A DNA stretch of 64,000 nt from Microbacterium sp. C5A9 (lineage in GTDB: Bacteria > Actinomycetota > Actinomycetes > Actinomycetales > Microbacteriaceae): the NCBI RefSeq assembly GCF_022627955.1, contig NZ_JABXGD010000008.1, positions 186,001 through 250,000 of the forward strand, written 5' to 3'. Each line of letters begins with the position of its first letter. Position 1 is the first letter of the stretch. Both the position numbers and the translations under genes were made by a program. Below, piece by piece: positions 30,381 through 38,962 of this stretch. The notes below the pieces were generated by a model that was given only the letters and a program-made list of their open reading frames with translations, had not been told where the DNA came from and did no database searches.

Positions 30381-30770
30381 TCACCAGAAGCGCTCGGGCT
30401 CCGGAGCCGGTACGCGGTCGCTGCCACCCCAGCGTGCAGCCTGCGCCTTGGCGGACTCGACCGCGGCATCCGCGCCCAGCAGCGCCGCCTCGGCACCGGC
30501 CGCTCCACTGCCGTCACCGTCGGTGTCGACCGCGAGCGCAGTGTAGGTGGTGCGCCCGCCGATCGTCACGGTGCAGTCGACGACCCGCCCGAACCAGCGC
30601 ACGAGTTCTCCTCGTGGGGCTCCCTCGCGGCGATACCGGATGCCGGTCTCGAGGTCGACGACCAGGAGCACCGCCGGCTCACCCGTCGCCTCGACGATGT
30701 GCTCGGTCACCTCGATGCGGTGACCGATCGCGATGGCGAGCTGCGCATCCAGCACGAGCTTTCTGTCCAT
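30381..30770 (-). CDS. Conserved protein of unknown function
   Basis: A 129-residue protein not recognised. It starts MDRKLVLDAQLAIAIGHRIEV and has a beta-rich middle (AVLLVVDLETGIRYRREGAPRGELVRWFGRVVDCTVTIGGRTTYTALAVD), with no signal peptide or transmembrane segment. The C-terminal 50 residues are Ala/Gly-rich and end ERFW. ATG 30770 is 6 bases after TAGAGT on the minus strand, a probable leaderless start. It converges with dnaE2 with only 7 bp between the stops, and no clear terminator is seen. Confidence 0.7.
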   Translation of the reverse strand: MDRKLVLDAQLAIAIGHRIEVTEHIVEATGEPAVLLVVDLETGIRYRREGAPRGELVRWFGRVVDCTVTIGGRTTYTALAVDTDGDGSGAAGAEAALLGADAAVESAKAQAARWGGSDRVPAPEPERFW

Positions 30771-31037
30771 GCCCCCACTCTATGAGTCGGCGCTCTCAGG
30801 ACAACCCCAGAATCTGGAAGAAACATTCGTAGATTTCTTTGTCCCCCAAATGGCGGACAAGACGATTTAGCGATATTCTGCATTCAGTAGCGGGGGCTAC
30901 CGGCTGGGGAATGGGGAATCAGCCGATGAGAGCAGCGAGTTTTTCGCCGCCTCCCCTACCGTCCGGGATGGACGGTGAGCCCTCTCGAGCGATCCATCTG
31001 GGGTGGGGGTCTCGGGAGGGCAACCAATCCCGAACGA
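30771..31037. other. Non-coding stretch with a promoter-like region and no recognisable gene
   Basis: This 267-bp stretch contains the promoter of the minus-strand gene at 30770, a near-palindrome at 30839-30860 and, 13 bp after it, a good plus-strand -10 (TATTCT, 30874-30879). The only frame open downstream on the plus strand (ATG at 30926 to 31141) gives a Ser/Arg/Pro-rich sequence that does not look like a real protein and runs into the GH130 gene on the other strand. It may be the remains of a lost gene. Confidence 0.55.
30839..30860. promoter_or_regulatory. TTGTCC-N10-GGACAA palindrome, candidate operator
   Basis: Perfect 6-bp inverted arms around CCCAAATGGC. The central 18 bases GTCCCCCAAATGGCGGAC are repeated exactly at 60593-60610. 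Its centre is about 36 bp upstream of the transcript start predicted from TATTCT at 30874, a position usual for an activator. Confidence 0.55.
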
Positions 31038-32489
31038 CTATCCGGTCATCTCGGCGAGCAGGGGCGCGAGCATCACCGACGCGACCCGGATCCTCTGGTC
31101 CGCGACGCCGTGCGGTATCCAGAGGACGCCTTCGTGGATGATCCCGCCACAGGTGTAGACCACATTCGGCACATACCCGCCGATCGCGTCGGGTGGCTCG
31201 ATGAGCGGCCGATCCAGCACCCCGATGACGCGTGTCGGATCATCGAGATCGAGCAGGATCGCGCCGATGCCGTACGACCGCATCGGCCCGACTCCGTGCG
31301 TGAGCACCAGCCAGCCCGCCGGGGTCTCCAGAGGGGATCCGCAGTTCCCGGACTGCACCACCTCCCACAGCCCTGAAGGAGTGTGGATCGCCGTCTCCCG
31401 CGACCAGTCGAGTCCGTTCGCAGAACGCGCCACCCCTGTCGACTCTCCGTCTGCACGGCTCAGCGCCAGCCATTCGCCGTCGAATCGCCGCGGGAACAGC
31501 GCCATGCCCTTGGTGCGGGCCGGCTCGCCCGTCAGCCGGTGGATCTCGAACAGCCGGAAGTCGTCGGTCGTGAACACGCGCGACGCGATGGAATGCCCGT
31601 CGTACGCGGTGAACGTGCCGCGATACCGCGGACCGTCGGAGTCGTCGATCTTCACGAGACGGACGTCTTCCATGCCCTTGCGCTCCTCGTCCGCGACCGG
31701 GAGGAGCACGCGCGTGCTCAGCGGCTCAGTGGGCGAGAACTCCGCGCTGTATGCCGAGTCGACCGCGATCCGCATGCGATTCAGCTCATCCCGTGCACCC
31801 TCCTGCTGCAGCAGCGCCGGTCGGAGGCCGTTCACCGCCGCCTCGAACGTCGCGGCGGAGAACCGCGGCGGCAGGGACTGGACGACGGCTCGGGCGGTCT
31901 CGCCCGACCCGCCGCTGTGCACCATCGCCCGCACGAGGTGCGCTCTCGTCCAGGTCGCCTCACCGAGCGTCGCGGTATGGAGCCACCCGTCCCGCGGCAG
32001 GAAGCGCCAGGTGCGCTCCGGACCGATGATCGCCTCGCAGAACTGGATCGACGAGATGTGCCCTTCGCCGATCGACCGCACGCTCAGGAGCACACGGAGC
32101 TCTCCGGGAGCCAGGGCTGTCTGATCGGGGTGCTCGACGACGCTGGGATTGCAGAGCGCGGCTCCCTCGACGGCATACTCCGCCGAGAAGACCGCGCCGA
32201 TCACGACGGCACTGTCGTCGTCGAGCGTCGGGGCGTCGACGGGCAGGACGACCTCGGCGTTCGCGCGCAGCATCGCGAGCAGATCGGGATGACGAGGGCC
32301 GAACCGCTCCAGGATCACCTTCGCCTCGGCGGCGATGTCGTCCGGCGGCAGCGCGGTCACGCGCCGCAGCACGGCCTCGGTCCTGGTGTCGCCACCCGGA
32401 GTGCTCTCCCCCGGCAGGAACAGTCGGAGCACGACGCGCTCTCCCTGGGCCGCGATCTCGACGCCCGCGTCGACGGCGAGGGCGCTCAC
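31038..32489 (-). CDS. GH130-like glycoside phosphorylase/hydrolase
   Basis: A 483-residue five-bladed beta-propeller enzyme of the GH130 type. Members cleave or phosphorolyse beta-mannosides; features here include MEDVRLVKI, the propeller strands GTFTAYDGHSIASRVFTTDDF, HGVGPMRSYGIGAILLDLDDPTRVIG and YTCGGIIHEGVLWIPHGVADQ. GTG at 32489 overlaps the original stop of the upstream gene (GTGA), so translation was coupled to it; a GTG at 32498 is the alternative. Last gene of an operon with a GT4 glycosyltransferase and an interrupted middle gene. The substrate is probably an intracellular or surface mannose-containing glycan; this is inferred from the family. Confidence 0.8.
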   Translation of the reverse strand: MSALAVDAGVEIAAQGERVVLRLFLPGESTPGGDTRTEAVLRRVTALPPDDIAAEAKVILERFGPRHPDLLAMLRANAEVVLPVDAPTLDDDSAVVIGAVFSAEYAVEGAALCNPSVVEHPDQTALAPGELRVLLSVRSIGEGHISSIQFCEAIIGPERTWRFLPRDGWLHTATLGEATWTRAHLVRAMVHSGGSGETARAVVQSLPPRFSAATFEAAVNGLRPALLQQEGARDELNRMRIAVDSAYSAEFSPTEPLSTRVLLPVADEERKGMEDVRLVKIDDSDGPRYRGTFTAYDGHSIASRVFTTDDFRLFEIHRLTGEPARTKGMALFPRRFDGEWLALSRADGESTGVARSANGLDWSRETAIHTPSGLWEVVQSGNCGSPLETPAGWLVLTHGVGPMRSYGIGAILLDLDDPTRVIGVLDRPLIEPPDAIGGYVPNVVYTCGGIIHEGVLWIPHGVADQRIRVASVMLAPLLAEMTG

Positions 32490-33520
32490 GACACCCACCG
32501 GGCCGCGACGCGGGCGTTCTGATTCGTCCTGAGCGCCGCGATCGTCGATTCCGCTCCGCAGTTCTCGTTGCGTCCACCGGGCACGAGTCCGTCGAAGCCT
32601 GCTCCGGTCGCCTCATCGAACATGCGGATGCCGTTGTCGTTGTCGCCCTCGAACCACGCCCAGGCCCGCAGCGCCTCGTGCGCTCACCGCCTGTCCCCGG
32701 TGACGTCGAGCGCACGCGCGCAGGCATCCGCGATCGCCGCCGGCTCGATCGGCTGCTGGTCCCAGAGGGGCCCGGCCTCGCCCGCCGACCGTCCTGACGA
32801 ACCGGTCACCGAGAGGTGCCCGTGCGGAGAGGTCTCCACGGCGATGAGGCCCGCGAGCATGCGGAGCCCTTCATCCCGGGTCTCGTGGCGACCGAGCGCA
32901 TCCCCTCCCGCGATCAGCGCCTCGCAGAGAGCGCCGTTGGCGTATCGCAGGGTCGTCTCGGGCCAGCCGGATCCGCCGTCGGCGACGCGAGGGATCCGTG
33001 CCAGGCAGTCGATCAACAGCATGCGGGCAGCCGTCGCGTCGGGCAGCGCCACAAGGACGTCGGCCGCACCGACGGCCGCGAAGGCGCTGGCCCGGACATC
33101 GGCCGACGACCGCGCCGCTGCGCGGAGGAACGCACGCAGCGCTCGCGACCGGTGACCCGGATCGGGTGAGTATCTCGCCGTCGCCCCGAGCCCTCCGATC
33201 GCGCGACCCCACCAGTCTCCGGTCGACGGCTCGTCCGTCCACTCGCCCGCCTCCGTGCGCCGGTTGCGCACCGCGCCGCTCGCCGAGACCGCGGACTCCA
33301 GCAGGTCGAGGTACGCCGACGCCAGGAGTGCGAGACCGGGCGAGTGCACCGGCTCGCGCACGACGGCGGTGAGCGCTCGCGCCGCATCGTCGGTGCAGTA
33401 GCCGTGTTCGAGGCGCGGCTCGCGCAGGAGCGCGTGCTCGTGCACGCCGTTCGACGTCGTCAGCGCCGCGAGGTGCTCGACCGACAGCGGAGCGATCGCC
33501 GGTGCCTCGACGGCGCTCAT
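32486..33520 (-). pseudogene. Middle gene of the GT4/GH130 operon, interrupted by an in-frame TGA
   Basis: The reading frame starts at ATG 33520 (overlapping the GT4 stop by four bases) and runs 278 codons to TGA at 32686-32684. The same frame then stays open for 65 more codons to TGA at 32488-32486, where the GH130 gene begins with a four-base overlap. The bridged product would be 344 residues: ...VTGDRR[TGA]AHEALRAWAWFEG...VPGGRNENCGAESTIAAL. The C-terminal NENCGAEST motif is conserved in helical (alpha/alpha-barrel-like) proteins that sit between GT4 and GH130 genes. TGA at a likely Trp (TGG) position points to one substitution. It is a recent nonsense mutation, an assembly error or, less likely, readthrough. 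Function is not established; such proteins are usually labelled glycosyltransferase or glycosidase-like. Confidence 0.75.
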
Positions 33521-34668
33521 GGGCGCGCCCCGCCGACCATGGCCAGCTCGATCGCGAGGTCACGGTACCGCTCGGCGACGCCGCCCCAGCTGGTCACGGA
33601 GCCGAGCGCGCGAGCGAGCTCCACATCCGCCAGCACGTGCGCGGGGTCGGCCAGCAGCATCCGCACCGCGGCTGCGATCTCGCCGGGGCTCCGGTGCGCG
33701 ACGAGCGCTCCGCCGCCGTCCGCGAGGAGCTCGGTGGCGTGGGGGAACCGCGTCGCGATGACCGGCCTGCCCGCGGCGACCGCCTCGACGAGGACACCCG
33801 ATGTCGCCTGGTCATGAGAGTCGTACGGCAGCATCACGATGTCCGCGCCGGCCACCTCCCGGGCGAGCTCATCGGGCTGCTGGTAGCGCGCCTCGATCTC
33901 GACGGACGCACTGACGCCCAGGTCGTCGGCGAGCGCCCAGAGAGAACGCCGATACTGCTCCCCGCTCTCGAGGAGCACCTTCGGATGCGTCTGGCCGAGC
34001 ACACGGTACACCGGCTGCGGATCCAGGTCCTTCATCGCCGCGAGCGCCCTGATGACCCACTCGATGCCCTTGCCGGGTCCGAGGAGCCCCCAGGTGAGGA
34101 GCACCGGACGTTCGGACTGCACGACATCGATGTGGGTCGTCCACTCGTCGACCCCGTGCGGGATGAGACGCAGTCGCTCGTCGGGGACTCCGTACTGCTC
34201 CGCGAGGAGGTCCGCCGCGGTGGAGGTCATCGCGACGACGATCTCGGAGTTCTCGATGATCTGCTCCGTCACACTCCTCTGATGCGCGGTCGGCGTCGGC
34301 AGGACCGTGTGCATCACGACCACACGCGGTACGCGCAGCCGCTGCAGCAGGTCGACGATCTCGTCGCCGTCGGCCCCGCCGTAGATGCCGTACTCGTGCT
34401 GGACGATCACGACGTCGCAGTCGGCGAGCGCCTCCGCCGCGGCCTCCCGACCCGCCGGGGACCCCGGTTGCAGCATCCGGTCGACGACCCGCAGGCGCTC
34501 CGACGATACGGCCACGTCTGCGGGGACGCCGTCGTCGACGCGGACCACGATGCACCGATCACGGTCGTCCGTGGCGATCGCCGACGCGAGAGCGGCCGTG
34601 AACGTCGCGAGACCGCAGCGCGTGGGCGGATAGGTACTGAGGAATCCGAAAAGCGTCATGATGCGCAT
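33517..34668 (-). CDS. GT4-like glycosyltransferase
   Basis: A retaining GT-B glycosyltransferase of about 383 residues. The N-terminal domain starts MTLFGFLSTYPPTRCGLATFT, a signature of mannosyl-type GT4 enzymes; the middle has VVVMHTVLPTPT and LRLIPHGVDEW; the donor-binding C-terminal domain has LTWGLLGPGKGIEWVIRAL, and the E-x7-E region is IVMLPYDSHDQATSGVLVEAVAAGRPVIAT. The start is ATG 34668 or ATG 34659; the upstream frame to 34728 looks non-coding. It is the first gene of the glycan operon and overlaps the next gene by four bases. Confidence 0.85.
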   Translation of the reverse strand: MRIMTLFGFLSTYPPTRCGLATFTAALASAIATDDRDRCIVVRVDDGVPADVAVSSERLRVVDRMLQPGSPAGREAAAEALADCDVVIVQHEYGIYGGADGDEIVDLLQRLRVPRVVVMHTVLPTPTAHQRSVTEQIIENSEIVVAMTSTAADLLAEQYGVPDERLRLIPHGVDEWTTHIDVVQSERPVLLTWGLLGPGKGIEWVIRALAAMKDLDPQPVYRVLGQTHPKVLLESGEQYRRSLWALADDLGVSASVEIEARYQQPDELAREVAGADIVMLPYDSHDQATSGVLVEAVAAGRPVIATRFPHATELLADGGGALVAHRSPGEIAAAVRMLLADPAHVLADVELARALGSVTSWGGVAERYRDLAIELAMVGGARP

Positions 34669-34845
34669 CCATCCGCGATGGATCGGGCACGGGCCCGATC
34701 CGACGACGAGACGTCTGCCGATCGGCACCTCCCGCGGAACCGCCCGAGGGAGGTCCGGTCATCGTCGGTCGATCCGCACTGCGGACGACCGACGCTGTTG
34801 TGCCCAGCGTACGCCCTCTCCCCTCTGCCGGGGCCGGTCGTCGGT

Positions 34846-35448
34846 TCAGCGGGCCAGACGCGCGCGCAGGGAGTCGAGAAGGAGCCCGACCCCGAGTTCG
34901 AACGTGCGATCGGCCCGCGCCGTGCCGCGTTCGGCCCCATCGAGGATCCGGCCGAGGGTGCGCGTGCCCTCCCCCGGCTCCCACACCTCGTCAGGCGAGG
35001 CCAGATCGAGCCCGAATCCGATCGCGAACGCGTCGATGATCGCGATCACCGTGAGCACCTCGTCTTCGGGGAAACCGCCCTCGATGAGTACGGTCGCGAG
35101 GTCGTCGTACGCGGTGATCACCGCCGGGTGCGTGATGGTCTTGCCGATCAGATGCGGCACGAGCTGCGGGTGATCGGCGTACATGCGACGCTGACGCCGG
35201 AGCAGCTCGAGCAGGAACCGGTCCCAGGGTTCGCCGCGGGGCTCCACCCGGTACTCCTCGATGAGCCTTCCGCGCATGAGCTCGATGATCCCGTCCATGC
35301 CGTCCACGTGGTTGTACAGCGATGAGGGCCGCACCCCCAGCCGACGGGCGATGGCGTTCACCCCGAACGGCTCGCCCGCGCGCGACAGCTCGAGGCCTGC
35401 GGCGCCGATGATCTCCGGTGACAGCAGGGGGCTCGAGGGCCTGGGCAT
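34846..35448 (-). CDS. TetR family transcriptional repressor
   Basis: A 200-residue TetR-type repressor. The DNA-binding helices are PEIIGAAGLELSRAGEPFGVNAIARRLGVRPSSLYNHVDGMDGIIELM; the C-terminal part (HPAVITAYDDLATVLIEGGFPEDEVLTVIAIIDAFAIGFGLDLASP) resembles the TetR_C domain of drug-responsive members. ATG 35448 is preferred; the frame is open to 35703 but that part overlaps the operators and the divergent transporter. It is divergent from an MFS transporter and amidohydrolase, which it probably controls through repeats at 35523-35557. Confidence 0.87.
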   Translation of the reverse strand: MPRPSSPLLSPEIIGAAGLELSRAGEPFGVNAIARRLGVRPSSLYNHVDGMDGIIELMRGRLIEEYRVEPRGEPWDRFLLELLRRQRRMYADHPQLVPHLIGKTITHPAVITAYDDLATVLIEGGFPEDEVLTVIAIIDAFAIGFGLDLASPDEVWEPGEGTRTLGRILDGAERGTARADRTFELGVGLLLDSLRARLAR

Positions 35449-35522
35449 CGCACACTCACTCTCGGTCGGCGGGACGGGCGAGAAAAAGTCTTCCCCGCGG
35501 CACCCCTCCTGTGCATAATAGT

Positions 35523-35557
35523 GAACACCATTCGTTGACGAACACCATTCGTTTACG
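35523..35557. promoter_or_regulatory. Tandem operator repeats for the TetR repressor
   Basis: GAACACCATTCGTT occurs twice, at 35523 and 35540 (period 17 bp), each followed by (G/T)AC. TTCGT-TG-ACGAA in the middle is an inverted repeat. On the minus strand TATTAT (35520-35515) directly beside it is a likely -10 for the tetR gene, so binding would repress tetR and probably the divergent operon. Confidence 0.65.
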
Positions 35558-35629
35558 GAACCGTGCCCCATCAGACGCACGCCGGCATCACCTCCGCGCA
35601 CATCGCCGTGCCCTCTCCGTGGGAGCCCC

Positions 35630-36868
35630 ATGACCGCCACAGACCTCACCACCCGAGTCCCCCTCCGACCACCCACCGCCACCGCCACCTTCGCGATAGG
35701 CATCGCGGGCTACCTCGGCGTCAACCTGTCGCCGTACATGATCACCGCGGCCCAGACCGGTCTCGGCATCGACGTGCTCGCCGCGAGCTGGCTCGTCACC
35801 GCTACCCTGCTGCTCACCGCGGTGACCGGCCTCACCATCGCCCCGCTGTGCGCAGGAGCGCATCGCCGCACCGTCGCCAGGACGGGCCTGGGGATCGCGA
35901 CGCTCGGCTTCCTGACCGCGGCGCTCCTGCCGTCGCTCATGATCCCCGCCCTCCTGGTCGGTGGTGTCGGAGCCGGAGGCGCTGTCGCCGCATCCGGTGC
36001 AGCGCTCGCCGCGTTCCGCAATCCCGACCGCGTCGCCGGGTTCAACGGACTCGCGAACCGCGGCGTCATCACGATCGTGCTGGCAGTGATCCCCCTCATC
36101 GGACTCGCACCCATCGACGTCTTCGGCGCCCTCGCCCTGTTCAGCATCCTCGGACTCGTCGTCTCTGCCTGGCTTCCCGCCGCGCCCGTGGTCGATCCGC
36201 AGGCCGCCGCAGCAGTGGCCGAGGCGATGCCGATCGAGATCCCGCCGACCGGAGCTGTCCGCGTCTCTCCCGCACGATCACGCGCCGTCACCGTCGCCGG
36301 CTTCGGCCTCCTCGTCGTGTTCGCCCTGTGGGCCGTGAGCGAGGACTCGCTGTGGGCCATGGCCGGGGTCATGGGTGCGGAGCAGACGGGCCTGACGCCC
36401 GAAGGCCTCGGCATCGCGCTCAGCGGCGCGACGGCGGGCGGCCTGATCGGGTCCGTGCTGCTGATGATCGTCGGATCCCGCCTCGGACGCGCCGTCCCGC
36501 TGGCCGTGCTCCTGATCGCCGGAGGGGCACTCAAGATCGTCGAGGGGTTCACGACGGATCCGACCGCGTTCATCGTCGTGTTCGTCGCCTGGAACACCGT
36601 GTACGCGATCGCGTTCATGTACTTCGTCTCGACCTCGGCGGCCCTCGACTCCGACGGGCGCTGGTCAGGACCGCTGCTCGCCGTCTACCTGGTCGGCTCG
36701 GCCCTCACGCCCGTGATCGGAGCGGCCCTCGTCGGCGCGCTCGGCTTCCAGGGCTTCGCGGTCGCACTGGGCATCGCGAGCTTCGTGCTCGCCGTGCCCG
36801 CGAGCGCGATCGCGCTGCTCTCGACGCGCCTCGAACGCGCGACCACCACTCAGGAGATGCCCCGATGA
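35630..36868 (+). CDS. MFS transporter
   Basis: A 412-residue major facilitator protein with about 12 hydrophobic helices, split by a charged loop near residue 190-225 (VVDPQAAAAVAEAMPIEIPPTGAVRVSPARSR). The substrate is not evident. The motif A-like loop is weak (GAHRRTVARTG). ATG 35630 has GGGAG before it. Its stop overlaps the start of the amidohydrolase (ATGA), so transporter and enzyme are co-translated under the TetR repressor; the pair may import and hydrolyse, or export, the same amide or related compound. Confidence 0.83.
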   Translation: MTATDLTTRVPLRPPTATATFAIGIAGYLGVNLSPYMITAAQTGLGIDVLAASWLVTATLLLTAVTGLTIAPLCAGAHRRTVARTGLGIATLGFLTAALLPSLMIPALLVGGVGAGGAVAASGAALAAFRNPDRVAGFNGLANRGVITIVLAVIPLIGLAPIDVFGALALFSILGLVVSAWLPAAPVVDPQAAAAVAEAMPIEIPPTGAVRVSPARSRAVTVAGFGLLVVFALWAVSEDSLWAMAGVMGAEQTGLTPEGLGIALSGATAGGLIGSVLLMIVGSRLGRAVPLAVLLIAGGALKIVEGFTTDPTAFIVVFVAWNTVYAIAFMYFVSTSAALDSDGRWSGPLLAVYLVGSALTPVIGAALVGALGFQGFAVALGIASFVLAVPASAIALLSTRLERATTTQEMPR

Positions 36869-38454
36869 CCCGCACGCTGTACCGCAACGCCCGCTTCTTC
36901 ACCGCGGATGAGGGCGGGTGGGCGGACGCCGTGATCGTCGACGGCGACTCCTTCGCCTTCGTCGGTGCCGAGGGCGACGCTCCCGCGACCGATGCCGTGG
37001 TGGATCTCGGCGGGCGCGCGGTGCTCCCCGGGTTCACGGATGCGCACACCCATCTGCTCATGATGGGCGAGGCGCTCGGCCAGGTGGGACTCACCGACGC
37101 CCGGTCGCTCGACGAGATCCAGGAACGGCTGCGGCGAGCGCGTGCGACCGCCGCAGCCGTGCTGCGCGGGCGCGGCTGGCTCTTCGATGCGATCCCGGGC
37201 GGTGCGCCCACGGCGGACATGATCGACGCCGTCGTGTCCGACATCCCGGTCTATCTCGACGCGAACGACTATCACTCCTGCTGGGTGAACTCCGCGGCGC
37301 TCACCGAGCTCGGGATCACCCGCGACACCCCCGATCCGATCGGCGGACGCATCGAGCGCGACGCCGACGGCGAGGCGACCGGGATGCTGTACGAGACCGC
37401 CGCGCAGCAGTACGCCTGGGCGCACAGGGACGCGATGACGACGGACGAGCAGCGGGATGCCGCGGTGACCCGCGTGGTCGAGTCCTATCTCGCCGCCGGT
37501 GTCACGGGCGCCGTCGACATGGCGTTCGACGACCTGGCTCTGGCGGCGCTCGGCCGAGCGGCTGATCGCGGAGCTCTTCCGCTGCGGATCGCCGCCCACT
37601 GGTTCGTGGCGAACACGGGCGACGACGAGGAGAACCTGGCGCAGGTGGCCGAGGCCGCGCGGCGTGCCCGCACGGACACGAACGGCGTCAGGGTGATCGG
37701 CATCAAGCTCGTCCTCGACGGCACGATCGACGCGTGCACGGCGGCGATGCGAGCACCGTATGCGGACGGCTCGAACGCCGCCCCCATCTGGCCCGCGGAG
37801 CGCCTGGCAGCGGTCGTGGCGGCGGCGGATGCCGCGGGGCTCCAGGTCGCGATGCACGCCATCGGCGATGAGGCGAGCACCCTGGCGCTGGACGCGGTGG
37901 AAGAGGCGATCGCGGCCAACGGCGAGCGCCCGCGGCGCCACCGCATCGAGCACCTCGAGTATGCGGCGCCCGGGACGGCCGAGCGGATGAAGCGTCTCGG
38001 AGTGACGGCATCCATGCAGCCCGTGCACGCCGACCCGGCGATCTTCACCAACTGGGCCGCGCAGCTGGGCGACCATCGGGTCGACCGTGCCTTCGCCTGG
38101 CCCGAGTACGAGGATGCCGGCACCCTGCTCGCCTTCTCGACCGATGCGCCGACGGCCCCGCACGCCGCGCTCGCGAACATGTTCGTGGCCACGACACGGG
38201 CATCCGCCCTCGACCCCGACGTACCGGCGGTGCATCCGCACTTCGCCCTGCCGCTCGACCGGGCGATCGCCCATGCGACGCGCGATGCGGCCGCATCGAT
38301 CGGCGACGGCGAATGGCGGGGTCGCATCGCGGTAGGGCAGGCGGCCGACTTCATCGTGCTCGACACCGACCCGTTCGCCGCAGGACCGGAGTCGCTGCTC
38401 ACGACGAGAGTGGTTCGGACCGTGATCGCCGGGCGAACGGCCTACGAGATCTGA
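36865..38454 (+). CDS. Amidohydrolase, YtcJ-like
   Basis: A 529-residue metal-dependent hydrolase of the amidohydrolase superfamily, YtcJ/amidohydrolase_3 type. The first metal site is LPGFTDAHTHLLMMG (HxH), the carboxylated-Lys region is near VIGIKLVLDGTIDACTAAM, further ligands are in VAMHAIGDEAS and RIEHLEYAAP, and the catalytic Asp is in FSTDAPTAPH. The C-terminus returns to the small beta-sandwich (GRIAVGQAADFIVLDTDPF). The real substrate is unknown. Coupled to the MFS gene by a four-base overlap. Confidence 0.87.
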   Translation: MTRTLYRNARFFTADEGGWADAVIVDGDSFAFVGAEGDAPATDAVVDLGGRAVLPGFTDAHTHLLMMGEALGQVGLTDARSLDEIQERLRRARATAAAVLRGRGWLFDAIPGGAPTADMIDAVVSDIPVYLDANDYHSCWVNSAALTELGITRDTPDPIGGRIERDADGEATGMLYETAAQQYAWAHRDAMTTDEQRDAAVTRVVESYLAAGVTGAVDMAFDDLALAALGRAADRGALPLRIAAHWFVANTGDDEENLAQVAEAARRARTDTNGVRVIGIKLVLDGTIDACTAAMRAPYADGSNAAPIWPAERLAAVVAAADAAGLQVAMHAIGDEASTLALDAVEEAIAANGERPRRHRIEHLEYAAPGTAERMKRLGVTASMQPVHADPAIFTNWAAQLGDHRVDRAFAWPEYEDAGTLLAFSTDAPTAPHAALANMFVATTRASALDPDVPAVHPHFALPLDRAIAHATRDAAASIGDGEWRGRIAVGQAADFIVLDTDPFAAGPESLLTTRVVRTVIAGRTAYEI

Positions 38455-38517
38455 CGCCGTCGCGCGGCGCGCCCTGCGGGTGGGAGCGGAGTGATCGCCG
38501 ACCGCCTCGCCGACGGA

Positions 38518-38553
38518 GATCACCGCTCGCCGGTTCCCCGGTGAGCGGCGATC
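38518..38553. terminator. Hairpin between the amidohydrolase and a small gene
   Basis: A 16-bp inverted repeat (GATCACCGCTCGCCGG with two mismatches in the other arm) and a TTCC loop lies between converging genes. No T-run follows, so efficiency is uncertain. The surrounding 38455-38576 holds no gene. Confidence 0.55.
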
Positions 38554-38576
38554 GCGCGAGCCCGCACGGAGCCGGA

Positions 38577-38753
38577 TCAGCCGCCGGAGGGGTTCTCCAG
38601 CGGCTTGCCGTTCTCGTCCGTCGTCTCATCCTCGAGGATCTCGTCAGTGCTCTTGTCGGAGCTCGTCGACGATTCCTCCGGGGCGCCGCCGGATGCGGTG
38701 TCCGCCTCCTCGTCGGCGCCGGGGGTTCCCTGCGTGTTCTGCAAATCGCTCAT
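38577..38753 (-). CDS. Small acidic protein of unknown function
   Basis: A 58-residue hydrophilic protein, MSDLQNTQGTPGADEEAD..., rich in Asp, Glu, Ser, Thr and Gly and probably disordered. The ATG at 38753 has an ideal AAGGAG six bases upstream, which is the main reason to believe it; an ATG at 38759 overlaps that site. No signal peptide or motif. Similar small acidic proteins are common in Microbacteriaceae but have no assigned role. It stands alone. Confidence 0.6.
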   Translation of the reverse strand: MSDLQNTQGTPGADEEADTASGGAPEESSTSSDKSTDEILEDETTDENGKPLENPSGG

Positions 38754-38962
38754 AGCCATCTCCTTCGGTCGGACCGGCGACGCTACGCGTGCGCGGCCCA
38801 TCGACGGAGGGGGTTGACGCGGAGCGGATGCCGGCGCACGTCGCGCCGAGACCGGCGGTGCGGGCACGGCGGACCGGCGCGGTACGACAGAAGCGGCGAC
38901 AGCACGCACGGCTAGTCTGAAGCGCGACGTGGACGACAGCCGACGGAGTCACGGGGGAATCG

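Noticed and set aside
30926-31141. A plus-strand peptide beginning MRAASFSPPPL as a real gene
   Set aside because: Ser/Arg/Pro-rich composition, no family resemblance and overlap with the end of the GH130 gene; better explained as a relic or non-coding.
32487-32689. Reinitiation just after the in-frame TGA (GTG at 32688) giving a second protein
   Set aside because: This GTG is in another frame that stops after about 25 codons; the conserved continuation is in the original frame.
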